Notes: a model not told the origin generated them from the letters alone. Counted from the stretch's first letter, positions 8,092-17,026 are shown. The stretch: DNA of 35,524 nt from Candidatus Zipacnadia bacterium (GCA_029821195.1 JALGTU010000011.1:1-35524); one strand, 5' to 3'. A program made the numbers and translations.

Positions 8092-9957
8092 ATGGTGGCT
8101 AAGCTCGACGAGCGAGAGGACCGTATGCACTTCACCTTGTTTGTGCTGTTGGCCGTCACCGGCTGCTTGTGCTTGGTGATGACGGGGGGATGGGCGGCGC
8201 CCCCTACCGGCCACATGCTCAGTATCATAGACGACTTCGGCGCGGTGGGCGACGGTGTCGCCGATGACACGGAGGCTCTGCAGGAGGCCTTCGATAGCAA
8301 AGAAGACGTCTACATACCGCAGGGTACCTACCGGTTTACCCGCACGCTACATATGGCGGGTCGGACCAAGGTTTATGGGCACGGGGGAGGATGGGATCGC
8401 CACGGGCAGACTACCCTTAAGTATGATGGACCGGAGGCGGAGACTGCGATCGTAGTGAAGAAGGCCCATTTCTTCCAGATGCGCAGAGTTCGCCTCGATG
8501 GCAGTAACAAGGCTGGCGTCGGCATCCATTGGGAAGCGACCTGGACAGCAGCTTTGCTGGAGGACGTCGCTATTACCGGGACCACCCAGCATGCCCTGTT
8601 TATGACGCGCACCTGGTGTGTCTCTTTCACTCGATTGGTGGTGCGTAACAATCGGGGCAACGGCGTGACCCTGTCGAGCCAGGCGGGCCCCGTCAATTCT
8701 GTAAACTTCATTGATTGCCGTTTCCTGCAGAATGGGCTGGACTACAAATACGATGGGGAGGGCAACTTCGCCGTCGGTTACGGCTTCGGTATCTTCAACG
8801 CCGGCACCGTCATAAACCTGACCGGGTGTCTGTTCGAGGTCAATGGCGGCGCGGGACTGTATCTGGAGGGCTGGATGGCTCAGATTCATGTCTCCGGCGG
8901 CTACTTTGAGCAGAACAGCCAGGGAGCAATTCACCGCGACCTGGAGACAAATGGCGAAGACGCGCTGGCCGACAAGCATCGCTCTTCCTGCGGCCGGTGG
9001 GCTTCAATTATCGAGAATTGCAGCTCCACTGCGTACGGTGTGGTCTTCGAGAACATATACATCCATGGCAAGAACGGCATCTGGCTGAAAGGTCGAGGTG
9101 GCCAAAGCTCGCCGATTCGCTTCCGCAATTGCCAGGGCAAAGTCCTGTACGCTGACCACGGAAACTGGGAGTGGATCGAGTCGCAGCCCCAGACGGAGGT
9201 TACCCGCCTGCCTGGTGTCATCTTCCGGCCTCAGGGTGAGGGCTATCAGTGGTGGGCCGGCGAAGGCCCTCCTTCGGGGCACCCGGGCCACCGTGTTGAC
9301 GGGGGCATTTGCTACGTGATGCCGGCGCCCGCAGAGGGCCTTGCCCTGTACGTGGACACTGACAAGGGGGACGACGCCAACGATGGGCGCGCGCCTGAGC
9401 AGGCCTGGCGGAGCTTGCAGAAGGTCGCGAACCTGTTCGCCAATACGCGCGTGACAACCCCTTTCACGGTCATTATCAGCGGCAGCGAAGTGGTTGATGC
9501 TGAGTTTGCCGACATTGACGGTCGGGGCACGATCACGATTCAAGCCCAGGGGCAGGCCCACCTGGGCCGCGTGCGCCTCAGCAACGTCACCTGTGGACTG
9601 CGCATCGCTGGTGGCGGGAAGATGACCATCGCGCAGTTGACGGCTGGCCGCTGCCAGGATGTGGAGTTAACCCGGGTGCCGTTCGCCGGCGGCTGCGAGG
9701 GCGAAAGCCGTTTGCTGGCCGAAGGCGCGAGCAATGTTGTTATCAGCCAGTGCCAGTTTGCCCCCAACGAACAGGGAACCACGGGGGGCGTGTGGGCGCG
9801 CGCCAACTCGCGCGTTTACGTGGAAAGCTCGAGCATCCAGGGTGTCGCGGCGGGAAGGGGAGTACGGGCCAGCAGCGGCGCGGAGGTCAAACTCAAGCGA
9901 GTGGAGAACAATGCCGGGGAGATGCTGGAAGGTGGAACGATCGAGCATCTCCACTAG
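8092..9957 (+). CDS. secreted beta-helix protein with pectate-lyase-3 domain, copy 1
   Basis: A 621-residue exported protein. A hydrophobic signal segment (about 13-35) is followed by the Pectate_lyase_3-type opening IIDDFGAVGDGVADDTEAL and PQGTYRFTRTL, typical of right-handed beta-helix polysaccharide-active enzymes and phage tailspikes. Repeating strand-turn patterns run to about residue 400. A second module then opens with LYVDTDKGDDANDG and SLQKVANLF, resembling the start of another parallel beta-helix. ATG 8092 is preferred because it places C25 and the following residues in exact register with the paralog at 10010; ATG 8125 has a slightly better ribosome site. The V22-T23-G24-C25 stretch could be a lipobox. 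The substrate and catalytic residues were not recognised. Confidence 0.85.
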   Translation: MVAKLDEREDRMHFTLFVLLAVTGCLCLVMTGGWAAPPTGHMLSIIDDFGAVGDGVADDTEALQEAFDSKEDVYIPQGTYRFTRTLHMAGRTKVYGHGGGWDRHGQTTLKYDGPEAETAIVVKKAHFFQMRRVRLDGSNKAGVGIHWEATWTAALLEDVAITGTTQHALFMTRTWCVSFTRLVVRNNRGNGVTLSSQAGPVNSVNFIDCRFLQNGLDYKYDGEGNFAVGYGFGIFNAGTVINLTGCLFEVNGGAGLYLEGWMAQIHVSGGYFEQNSQGAIHRDLETNGEDALADKHRSSCGRWASIIENCSSTAYGVVFENIYIHGKNGIWLKGRGGQSSPIRFRNCQGKVLYADHGNWEWIESQPQTEVTRLPGVIFRPQGEGYQWWAGEGPPSGHPGHRVDGGICYVMPAPAEGLALYVDTDKGDDANDGRAPEQAWRSLQKVANLFANTRVTTPFTVIISGSEVVDAEFADIDGRGTITIQAQGQAHLGRVRLSNVTCGLRIAGGGKMTIAQLTAGRCQDVELTRVPFAGGCEGESRLLAEGASNVVISQCQFAPNEQGTTGGVWARANSRVYVESSSIQGVAAGRGVRASSGAEVKLKRVENNAGEMLEGGTIEHLH

Positions 9958-10009
9958 TAGAGCACACTATCCGCCGAGTCAGCTTCATACGGTCTGAAGG
10001 AGGGAAAAG

Positions 10010-11878
10010 ATGAGTGGTTTACTGAACGGCAGTGACAATCATCCGATCCGCTGGGGGATGCTTGCAGTCGCGCTGGCGGGCTGTCTGCTTGTAGCCGTTG
10101 CAAACGGCGTTGCCGCAGGCCCTACCGGCCACATGCTCAATATCATAGACGACTTCGGTGCGGTCGGCGACGGCGAGGCCGATGATACCGAGGCGTTGCA
10201 GAAAGCCTTCGGCAGCAGAGGGGATGTCTATATCCCCGAGGGTACCTACCGGTTCACCAAGACCCTGGTGATGAGGGGCGGCACGAAGATTTATGGCCAC
10301 GGCGGCCACTGGAACCCGCAAGGGGCCACCACTCTGTTGTACGACGGCCCGGAGGGCGGCACCGCGATCAAGGCCAAGCAGGCGCACTTCTTCCAGATGC
10401 GCGGCGTGACTCTCAATGGCAATAATAAGGCGGGGATCGGCATCTACTGGGAGTATTCGTGCAATGAGGCGATGCTGGAAGACGTAGCAATCCGCCAGAC
10501 TACCGAGCACGCGCTGTTCATCACCAGGACCTGGTATGCCTACTTCAATCGCCTGGTAGTGCGCGACAATCTGGGCAACGGCGTGACCTGCTCGCGCAAG
10601 GTCGGCGCTGTCAACTACGTCAATTTCATCAACTGCCGCTTTTCCAGCAACGGGGAAGACTACACATACAGCGATGAGAACTTCGAGACTGGCTACGGCT
10701 TCGGATTCCTGGGCGCTGGTACTGTCTGCAACTTGATCGGCTGTTGCATGGAGGGCAACGGCGGGCCGGGGCTGTATCTGAAAGACTGGGCAGTCAACTT
10801 CACCGTCTCCGGTGCTTATTTCGAGCAGAATGCCCAGGCGCCGATCCGGCGGGACATCGAGCTTCACGGCAAGGACGTGCTGCTGAACAAGAACCGCCCG
10901 CCCACCGAGCGCTGGCCGTCCATCCTTACGAACCTGACAGGTGGCCAGTGGGGTGTCGTCTTCGACAATGTCTACATCCACGGCAAAAACGGCCTCTGGC
11001 TGAAGGGCAACGGTGCAGGCGATCCCCTCCAGTTCCGCAACGTGCACGGTCCGCCGATCATCTGGGCCGAGCACGGCAACTGGGAGTGGATTGACTCTTA
11101 CACCAAGACCCAGGTGGCCCGGCTGCCCGGCGTCTTCTTCCGGCCCAAGGGCCAGAGCTACCGGTGGTGGGCGGCTGAGGGTATTGCTTCCGGCCATCCT
11201 GGGCATAAGATTAACAGCGGCGTCCGCACGGTCTTTCCCGCCCCGGAAGAGGGCCTCACGCTCTATGTGGACAGCGACAACGGTGACGACGCCAACGACG
11301 GCCGCACACCCGAGCAGGCCTGGCAGAGCCTGCAGAAGGTGGCCGACCTATTCCGGAATTGTACGGTGGACACACCTTTCATGGTTGTGGTGACAGGTCA
11401 AGAGGCGGCTCACGCTGACTTCCTCGACATATCAGGAGCCGGGTCGGTGGAGATCAGGACACATGGGAGTGCTCGGTTGGGGGTGATAACGGCCAAGAAC
11501 GTTAGCTGTCGGCTCGGCATATCGAGCCGCGCCGTGGTGACTTTTCGGGCTGCGAGCGATGTCACCCCCCGGCTGGTGGCTCCAGACGGCGGCAGCATTA
11601 CCATCGACCAGTTGCGAGTTGACCGCTGCGCGCAGGTCACATTAGATGGGTTGACCTTCGCCGGCGGGTTCGGAGGCAACATGCGCCTGGCCTGTTTCGG
11701 GGGTAGCAACGTCAACGTTGCCGATTGCCATTTCGTGGGCAGCCTCGAGATGATTGGCGCGATCGTAGCGCGGGAGAATTGCCGAGTGTCGGTGGTCAAC
11801 AGCACGTTTGTGCGCGTACCCTCGGCTGGGCAGGAGTTGGTGGCAACCAGTGGCGCGGTGATCAAGACGGAGCAGTGA
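10010..11878 (+). CDS. secreted beta-helix protein with pectate-lyase-3 domain, copy 2
   Basis: A tandem paralog of the gene at 8092, 622 residues, with the same two-module layout. It has a signal segment, then NIIDDFGAVGDGEADDTEAL and PEGTYRFTKTL, a long beta-helix, and a second module opening LYVDSDNGDDANDG, with SLQKVADLF soon after. The similarity runs nearly end to end, so it arose by duplication. ATG 10010 has a strong GGAGGG ribosome site 7-8 bases upstream; the gap to copy 1 is 52 bases. L22-A23-G24-C25 is a good lipobox match, but hydrophobic residues continue after C25, and a signal peptidase I site near residues 35-37 is equally possible. It ends 5 bases from the convergent gene at 11884. 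Binding or cleaving a surface polysaccharide is inferred from the fold only. Confidence 0.86.
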   Translation: MSGLLNGSDNHPIRWGMLAVALAGCLLVAVANGVAAGPTGHMLNIIDDFGAVGDGEADDTEALQKAFGSRGDVYIPEGTYRFTKTLVMRGGTKIYGHGGHWNPQGATTLLYDGPEGGTAIKAKQAHFFQMRGVTLNGNNKAGIGIYWEYSCNEAMLEDVAIRQTTEHALFITRTWYAYFNRLVVRDNLGNGVTCSRKVGAVNYVNFINCRFSSNGEDYTYSDENFETGYGFGFLGAGTVCNLIGCCMEGNGGPGLYLKDWAVNFTVSGAYFEQNAQAPIRRDIELHGKDVLLNKNRPPTERWPSILTNLTGGQWGVVFDNVYIHGKNGLWLKGNGAGDPLQFRNVHGPPIIWAEHGNWEWIDSYTKTQVARLPGVFFRPKGQSYRWWAAEGIASGHPGHKINSGVRTVFPAPEEGLTLYVDSDNGDDANDGRTPEQAWQSLQKVADLFRNCTVDTPFMVVVTGQEAAHADFLDISGAGSVEIRTHGSARLGVITAKNVSCRLGISSRAVVTFRAASDVTPRLVAPDGGSITIDQLRVDRCAQVTLDGLTFAGGFGGNMRLACFGGSNVNVADCHFVGSLEMIGAIVARENCRVSVVNSTFVRVPSAGQELVATSGAVIKTEQ

Positions 11879-11883
11879 GGTGG

Positions 11884-12759
11884 CTACACTGCCGGGATTT
11901 CTTCGTCGGCGACCTCGGCGATCCAGGCCTTGGTCCAGTTCACCGCAGCCAGGTCCATATCGAGCAGCGTGGAGCCGAGGAACTGCATCCCCACGATACG
12001 CTTCTCTTGGGCCCACTTTAGCGCTAGCTCACACTGGTGCTGCATCAGTTCCACCGGTATGAGCTTGCCTCGGGGGTGTTTGCCGGTAGGATCCGCGCCG
12101 CCGAAGTCGTACATATACAACCCCAGGTTAATAGGCTTCCCCCCGGCCATTTCTTCCAGCTGCTCGAAGTTGCGCTCCAGCTCAGTAAGATCCTCGGCAA
12201 ACCAATGCCAGAAGGAGAGGACATCGAAAAGCGGCAGATAGTCGCTCAGCGGCCAGATCGGACCTTCGTAGCCGTAGATGTGCTGGGGTATGCCGGGGAA
12301 ATTGTGAGTATAGATGACGCCCCACAGCGAGTAGGGGTGAGGCCGGCTCTGAATGGCGTAGCGGATGTCCGCCAGGTATTGGGGCGTTGTCCGGCGATGG
12401 CGGATGATCTTGGAGAAATCATCCAGCATTACCCCCTCGATGTTGGGATGATTAGCGGCGAGCTTGTCTATCTTCTGGAGCGCGGCGGTGATAGCGTCTT
12501 GGTCGGCCGGGTCGCGGGAGATCCCCGCCGTCCACACCACGCGGTCAAACTCGTCCAGCCCTCGAGCTTCTTCCTCCTCCGGCCCGAGTGCGGCGGTGAT
12601 ATTGCGAATATTGGGGCTTAGGGCCTTCGTGCCGGAAGCCGGAGTCGAATCGGACTCGATACCCACCCAGGAGTCGTGGCAGTGCGTACGCAGCGCAAAA
12701 ACCCACATTATTTCGTGCAGCCGGCGGGTAGGGCGTTCATTTGGGGAATCGGTTGCCAT
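11884..12759 (-). CDS. TIM-barrel-like protein of unrecognised family, cytoplasmic paralog
   Basis: A 291-residue protein I do not recognise. It contains alternating strand/helix motifs typical of a TIM barrel, such as FDRVVWTAGI, NHPNIEGVMLDDFSKI, YSLWGVIYTH and KPINLGLYMYDFGG. The pattern of acidic residues at strand ends (LDDF, YDFG) resembles glycoside-hydrolase-type barrels, but no catalytic pair could be assigned. ATG 12759 is chosen for its AAGGAA ribosome site; no signal peptide follows, so it is predicted cytoplasmic. It is clearly paralogous along its whole length to the gene at 12808-13794, 48 bases upstream in the same direction. The pair faces the beta-helix pair, suggesting a shared carbohydrate-related job. 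Confidence 0.8.
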   Translation of the reverse strand: MATDSPNERPTRRLHEIMWVFALRTHCHDSWVGIESDSTPASGTKALSPNIRNITAALGPEEEEARGLDEFDRVVWTAGISRDPADQDAITAALQKIDKLAANHPNIEGVMLDDFSKIIRHRRTTPQYLADIRYAIQSRPHPYSLWGVIYTHNFPGIPQHIYGYEGPIWPLSDYLPLFDVLSFWHWFAEDLTELERNFEQLEEMAGGKPINLGLYMYDFGGADPTGKHPRGKLIPVELMQHQCELALKWAQEKRIVGMQFLGSTLLDMDLAAVNWTKAWIAEVADEEIPAV

Positions 12760-12807
12760 GATTGGTTCCTTCCCTGCAAACATCCAGAGTAAGCGGTTTG
12801 TGCCTGG

Positions 12808-13794
12808 TCAGATCGGCGGTATCTCCTCGTCGGCTACTTCGGCGATCCAGCTCTGGGTCCACTTGACCGCGTCCAGATCCATACCCAGCAGTGCGGTGCT
12901 CAGGAAGCTCATAGCCACGATGCGCTTCTCCTTGGCCCACTGCAGCGCCAACTCACACTGGTGCTTCATCCGCTCGACGGACATCAGTTCCGTGCTCTCG
13001 CCGTGGCCGAAGTTGTGCATGTATAGGCCCAGGCTGATCGGCTTGCCCCCCGCCATCTCCTCCAGGCGCTCGAAGTTCTGCTCCAGCTTGAGCACATCAG
13101 CGCTGCGGATCGTCCAGAAGGAAATGACATTGAATAGGTCCAGATACTCATTGAGGGGCCAGGTCGGGCCGTCGTAGCCGTACAGACCGGCCACCGGAAT
13201 GCCGTCGAGGTCCTTGTCGTAGATGACGCCCCACAGCGAGTAAGGGTGAGCGCGGCTCTGGATGGCGTAGCACACATCCGCCAGCAGCTTGGGCGAGGCC
13301 CTAAGGTGGCGGATAAGCTTCTCAAAGTCATCGAGCACCACGCCCTCGATGTTGGGGTGGTTTGCGGCCAGTTCGTCCATCACGTGGAGCCGGTCCAGGT
13401 AGTCGCCTGCGGCTGGGTCACGGGGAATTCCCAGCGACCAGACCACCCGGTCAAACTCGTCCAGTTCATGTGCCTGCTCTTCGTCGGGGCTGATCGCGGC
13501 AATAACGTTGCGAATCGTGCCGCCGCCCAGTTGCTTGGTGCCGGAAGCGGGCGACGTGGGAACCGTCGCAATGTCCGTATACCTCTGGTATATGAGGGGA
13601 CGTACAGCGAACGACCACATTATCTCTCTTAGGCGGCGGGCGGGGCGTTCGCCTGAGGCTGTTGGTGCCATGGCTGGCTCCTCCTGTGCAGAGGTTGGTT
13701 GAATATGCTCACTCAGGCCGAGGCCAAGCGTTGCTGCACCGGCACCAGTGGCCGTCTCAAGAAACCTGCGCCGGTTCATCCCGCTCTGGGTCAT
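12808..13794 (-). CDS. TIM-barrel-like protein of unrecognised family, Tat-signal paralog
   Basis: A 328-residue paralog of the preceding gene with an added N-terminus. Residues 8-14 read RRRFLET, followed by a hydrophobic, glycine/alanine-rich stretch, which is a Tat export signal for folded proteins. The mature part shares RRLREIMW, LDEFDRVVW, NHPNIEGVVLDDFEKL, YSLWGVIYD, YGYDGPTWPLNEYL and GGKPISLGLYM with the other copy. The full-length start at 13794 has a poor ribosome site. An internal in-frame ATG at 13671 has a near-ideal AGGAGGAG six bases upstream and would yield a signal-free protein starting exactly like the cytoplasmic paralog. Function is unknown; a folded, possibly cofactor-bearing exported enzyme is an inference. 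Confidence 0.83.
   Translation of the reverse strand: MTQSGMNRRRFLETATGAGAATLGLGLSEHIQPTSAQEEPAMAPTASGERPARRLREIMWSFAVRPLIYQRYTDIATVPTSPASGTKQLGGGTIRNVIAAISPDEEQAHELDEFDRVVWSLGIPRDPAAGDYLDRLHVMDELAANHPNIEGVVLDDFEKLIRHLRASPKLLADVCYAIQSRAHPYSLWGVIYDKDLDGIPVAGLYGYDGPTWPLNEYLDLFNVISFWTIRSADVLKLEQNFERLEEMAGGKPISLGLYMHNFGHGESTELMSVERMKHQCELALQWAKEKRIVAMSFLSTALLGMDLDAVKWTQSWIAEVADEEIPPI
13671..13685 (-). promoter_or_regulatory. strong internal ribosome binding site in the Tat-signal TIM-barrel gene
   Basis: On the minus strand, AGGAGGAG (13678-13685) sits six bases before the in-frame ATG at 13671. It is among the best Shine-Dalgarno matches in the window, while the annotated upstream start at 13794 has almost none. 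Use of this site would skip the Tat signal. Confidence 0.5.
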
Positions 13795-13901
13795 CTCTTA
13801 CATCCGGCCATCAGCGGACTGAGATGGGCCAATGGAAGGGCTATTCCCCACCCACGGCTAACCTCCTTCTGAGCGACAGAGTAACGGGCAGGGAGAGCCC
13901 T

Positions 13902-15488
13902 GTGACTGCACAAATGAGGGATCATCCGGCATATCGGTCGCACCTGCGCCTCCTGCTTGTGGTCTGCGGCGTGGTTCTGGCGACAGGTAGCACTGTCGCC
14001 TGGCTCGACCCGCTCCTGGAGCCCTACGATGCGGCCAACTACGTGGAGGTTGCGCGCAACCTGCTGGCCGGGAGGGGCCTGAGCAGTGAGGTAGTCGGCA
14101 ACTTCTACCGCCAGTACCCGGAGGTGTTTCACCCCGAAGACCGCCGCGCGTCGGCGTGGTCGGTCGTGCTGGCCGCAAGTATGCGGCTGCTGGGCGAGAC
14201 GCCGTTCGCTGCGACGCTGCCCAACATCTTTCTGGGCCTGCTGGTCGGGCCCCTGCTGGTATGGGCCCTGGCTCGGCGGCTGGGGCTGGCCCCGCTGGTG
14301 GGTCTTGCCGCCGCGCTGCTGTTTCTGACCTGGCCGCATTGGCTGCGGGCGTCACTGAGCGCCACTGCCGATGTGCTCTGCACTGATTTGGCCTTGCTGG
14401 CCCTGCTGCTGCTCATTGCCGCCCGCGACCGGCCGGTGCTAACGCTTGCTGCCGGGGCAGCGCTGGGGGTCGCTTACACCGTCAAGCCGGCAGCGCTGTT
14501 GCTGGTGGTGCCGCTGGCGGTCTTCTTCTGGCTGGATGCCTCAAAGTTAGCTCCCGGGCGGCGGCTGGGCTGGCTGGCCGCGCTGGCCGGCCTTGCCCTG
14601 GTCTTCGCCTCCCCTGTATTGGTACGCAACTACCTGATCTTCGGCAATCCGGCCTATTCCACCAATGTCTACACCGCCGGGCACATTGGCAGCGACGCTT
14701 CGGGCCGGGCGTTGATGCACGTATACTGGGGGGAGTCGCTCCCCTCGGTGGGCGAGTGGGCCAGGAACAAGGGCCTGCTGGGCGTGGCGGGCAAGGCTGG
14801 TGAGCAGCTCCGCCGGGCGGTCCTGGAGCTGTTCGTGCGTGGCCCGGGGATATTCTTCGTACTGCCAGCATTGTATATTGTACTAGTACAATCGTACACC
14901 CCTCGGCTGCGGCGGATGTGGGTGATCCTGCTGCTGTTTGTGCTGGAGCTGGCGGTCTTTTGGGTGATTCGGCCCCGGCTGCTGCTGGTGGTGGTACCGG
15001 TTATCACGCTCAGCGCGGCAGCGGGTGGGCTGATGATAGCCCAGCGCCTGGTGCGGCGATGCCGGTGGGCGACGGGAATTGTGCTGGCTGTGCTGATGCT
15101 GGTCGGGAGCTTGGGCGTGGGCGCTTACGGCGGGTGGCGCCTGGGATTGAGTGAGCCGCGAACGAGGATAGGACAGCACACCGATGCCGCTCGCTGGATA
15201 AAGGTGAATCTTCCGGGGGATGCGGTGGTGATGTCGCACTATCCGTATCTGGTGCGCTTCTATGGTGCGCGGGCCGCGGTGCAGATTCCGTTCGACGAGC
15301 TTTCCCGCATCAGGCAGGTTATCGAGCATTATGGCGTGGATACGCTGGTCGTGCCACGATATCTGCCGGCGGTGCGGTGGGCTGCGGGGCTGCCCAGAGA
15401 GCGGCTGCGGGAGCTTGCCCAGGAAGAGGGATGGGCGGGAGTTTACGAGAACCACGGGGTCTCGGTCTTTCATACCGAGCGTGACTGA
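13902..15488 (+). CDS. PMT/ArnT-like membrane glycosyltransferase
   Basis: A 528-residue polytopic membrane protein of the GT-C glycosyltransferase class (PMT_2 type), which transfers sugars from polyprenyl-phosphate donors on the outer face of the inner membrane. After the first membrane segment comes the acidic loop LDPLLEPYDAANYVEVARNLLAGRGL, typed here in parts: DPLLEPYD then YVEVARNLL. This is the usual DxxxY/N-L-L-x-G pattern of the family. Many hydrophobic segments run to about residue 410, then a soluble C-terminal domain. GTG 13902 is chosen because GGGAGAG precedes it; ATG 13914 is an alternative. It faces the exosortase cassette, with 15 bases between the stops. Acceptor and sugar are unknown. 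Confidence 0.85.
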   Translation: MTAQMRDHPAYRSHLRLLLVVCGVVLATGSTVAWLDPLLEPYDAANYVEVARNLLAGRGLSSEVVGNFYRQYPEVFHPEDRRASAWSVVLAASMRLLGETPFAATLPNIFLGLLVGPLLVWALARRLGLAPLVGLAAALLFLTWPHWLRASLSATADVLCTDLALLALLLLIAARDRPVLTLAAGAALGVAYTVKPAALLLVVPLAVFFWLDASKLAPGRRLGWLAALAGLALVFASPVLVRNYLIFGNPAYSTNVYTAGHIGSDASGRALMHVYWGESLPSVGEWARNKGLLGVAGKAGEQLRRAVLELFVRGPGIFFVLPALYIVLVQSYTPRLRRMWVILLLFVLELAVFWVIRPRLLLVVVPVITLSAAAGGLMIAQRLVRRCRWATGIVLAVLMLVGSLGVGAYGGWRLGLSEPRTRIGQHTDAARWIKVNLPGDAVVMSHYPYLVRFYGARAAVQIPFDELSRIRQVIEHYGVDTLVVPRYLPAVRWAAGLPRERLRELAQEEGWAGVYENHGVSVFHTERD

Positions 15489-15503
15489 GAACCTCGCTGC
15501 TGA

Positions 15504-16166
15504 TTACTCCTTCGCCGAGTCCTCGTACCAGAAGCCGACGGCGTAGGGGTAGACTTCGGCCAGGAACTGCTCAAGCCGCCGCTGGGCGACGGCGAGGTTG
15601 GGCATCGGGTCAGTACGGAGGATGATGATCACGCCGCCAGCGCCGCGCTGGGAGAAGATCTGACCGAACAGTACATTGACAGTCTGCCAGGTCCAGTCGG
15701 AAGTGGTTCCGCCCGGATGGCAGAAGACAAACATCGCCAGGCGTTGCTGGTCTTCTTTGCTTACGCGAATCAGTTGCGCCTGGATATTCTCGGGGGTAGG
15801 TGAGTTGTGGGGGGCAGGCACCTCGACGGTTTCACTATTGACGATAAGCCAACCCTGGGCGGGGTAACAACCCGCGGGGGAGTGGACGTTGCGCCAGTGG
15901 GCGCCGTAGATCAGGGTTGCGCTCACCGTGCCTTCCGGGCCGGTGTAGAGCCGCTCGAGCATAGCGTCGGCACCCAGGAAGTTGAAGATGCTTTGGTCTA
16001 CCTCGATGGACTCACCCTCGTAATCAGCGATGCGGAGAGGCAGCGTTTCGAAGTTGGGGGTGTAGGCCGGCGACGCTGCGCTGATGGCGCGAATGCCCTC
16101 GAGCACACCGGCGGTGATCAGCAGTGTCGCCAGGGCCACTAGATATCTTCGCGCAACTGGAGACAT
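15504..16166 (-). CDS. EpsI-family exosortase-associated protein
   Basis: A 220-residue protein with one N-terminal membrane segment (about 7-25) and an exported domain. The signature HSPAGCYPAQGW, a conserved H-S-P-x2-C motif with trailing G-W, identifies the EpsI/exosortase C-terminal-associated family, which accompanies or is fused to exosortases in exopolysaccharide and PEP-CTERM systems. Its start overlaps the exosortase end by 28 bases, implying tight coupling. The ribosome site is weak, as expected for coupled translation. The biochemical role of EpsI proteins is not established; involvement in polysaccharide export or protein sorting comes from family association. It is the last gene of the minus-strand cassette. 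Confidence 0.9.
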   Translation of the reverse strand: MSPVARRYLVALATLLITAGVLEGIRAISAASPAYTPNFETLPLRIADYEGESIEVDQSIFNFLGADAMLERLYTGPEGTVSATLIYGAHWRNVHSPAGCYPAQGWLIVNSETVEVPAPHNSPTPENIQAQLIRVSKEDQQRLAMFVFCHPGGTTSDWTWQTVNVLFGQIFSQRGAGGVIIILRTDPMPNLAVAQRRLEQFLAEVYPYAVGFWYEDSAKE

Positions 16167-17026
16167 CCCAGCAACCTCCCCACACCAAACAGGCCGGCCA
16201 GGCCGAGCATAAAGACCAGGATTCCCGAGGCGCTGTGAAAGAAGCCTTCCGCCATCGCGGGGCCGAGGGTAGTACCGAGTACCACGGTAACGAATATCCG
16301 GACGGTGTTGGCCAGCAGAGCTACGGGGACGGCGACGGCAAAGAGCAGCAGTTTCTTCCAGCGCGGCGCTATCAGCAGGTAGGCAAAGAGCGCGGCCAGC
16401 GCGGTCATGGCGATCATTGACTTCAGGCCGCTGCAGGGAATGGCCACTTCGAAGGTATAGACCGGCGTGTGGATCGCCGTGCCCTCGATAGCGATGCGGG
16501 TGCCGATGGCGGCGACGGCTCTCCCGCCCAGCTGCGCGGAGAAGACCTGGAGAGGTTGAGCAAGCTGGTCAATGAGCAGTCGGTCCAGAGGCACCATAAA
16601 CAAGAGGAAGGCTACGGGAAAGGCCAACGCCCGGCCCCAGGAGCGGCCCCCGAGCCAGACGACCAGGCCGAATATGGTACCCACCAGCGCAAAGCCAGAG
16701 AGGAAGTGGACATCGCCGAAGGTGGCGGCGAGGTGCAGCAGCAGAGAGGCGGCGATGAGCTTGATGCCGGCGCGGAACTCTTTTCGGGGCAGTTTGCGCA
16801 GTTCCTCCCGCTGGCGCCAGATGAGGTAGCCGGTGACGATGGGGATCAGGAATCCGTGTCCGTAGTATTCGCTTCTCGACCACCAATCAACCATCCAGAA
16901 GATGTAACGGCGGTAGACGAGGAGAACCGCTGCGGATAAGATGAACAGTTGCACCGGTGAAATGACGCGGTTGCGGGCAGGGACACGCTGAGAGGGGCGG
17001 GCTGTGCCAACTGTTGATGTGCTCAT
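16139..17026 (-). CDS. exosortase (XrtA/EpsH-like membrane protease-transpeptidase)
   Basis: A multi-span inner-membrane enzyme that would cleave a C-terminal sorting signal such as PEP-CTERM and may attach the product to a glycan or lipid. The 295-residue protein shows the three catalytic positions of the family: C198 in IPCSGLKSM, R243 in NTVRIF, and H264 in FFHSASGILVF. About eight hydrophobic segments surround them. Two starts are possible: ATG 17026 (used here) and TTG 17068, which overlaps the upstream TGA as TTGA; neither has a strong ribosome site. EpsI follows with overlapping ends. None of the exported proteins in this window ends in a recognisable sorting signal, so its substrates must lie elsewhere. 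Confidence 0.93.
   Translation of the reverse strand: MSTSTVGTARPSQRVPARNRVISPVQLFILSAAVLLVYRRYIFWMVDWWSRSEYYGHGFLIPIVTGYLIWRQREELRKLPRKEFRAGIKLIAASLLLHLAATFGDVHFLSGFALVGTIFGLVVWLGGRSWGRALAFPVAFLLFMVPLDRLLIDQLAQPLQVFSAQLGGRAVAAIGTRIAIEGTAIHTPVYTFEVAIPCSGLKSMIAMTALAALFAYLLIAPRWKKLLLFAVAVPVALLANTVRIFVTVVLGTTLGPAMAEGFFHSASGILVFMLGLAGLFGVGRLLGCLQLREDI

Noticed and set aside
10019-11206. Long minus-strand open frame opposite the second beta-helix gene
   Set aside because: It lies fully antisense to a well-supported paralogous gene, and its translation has no recognisable domain; GC-rich codons keep the opposite frame open.
8092-11878. PEP-CTERM substrates for the exosortase among the beta-helix proteins
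   Set aside because: Neither C-terminus shows the motif, hydrophobic helix and basic end expected of a sorting signal.
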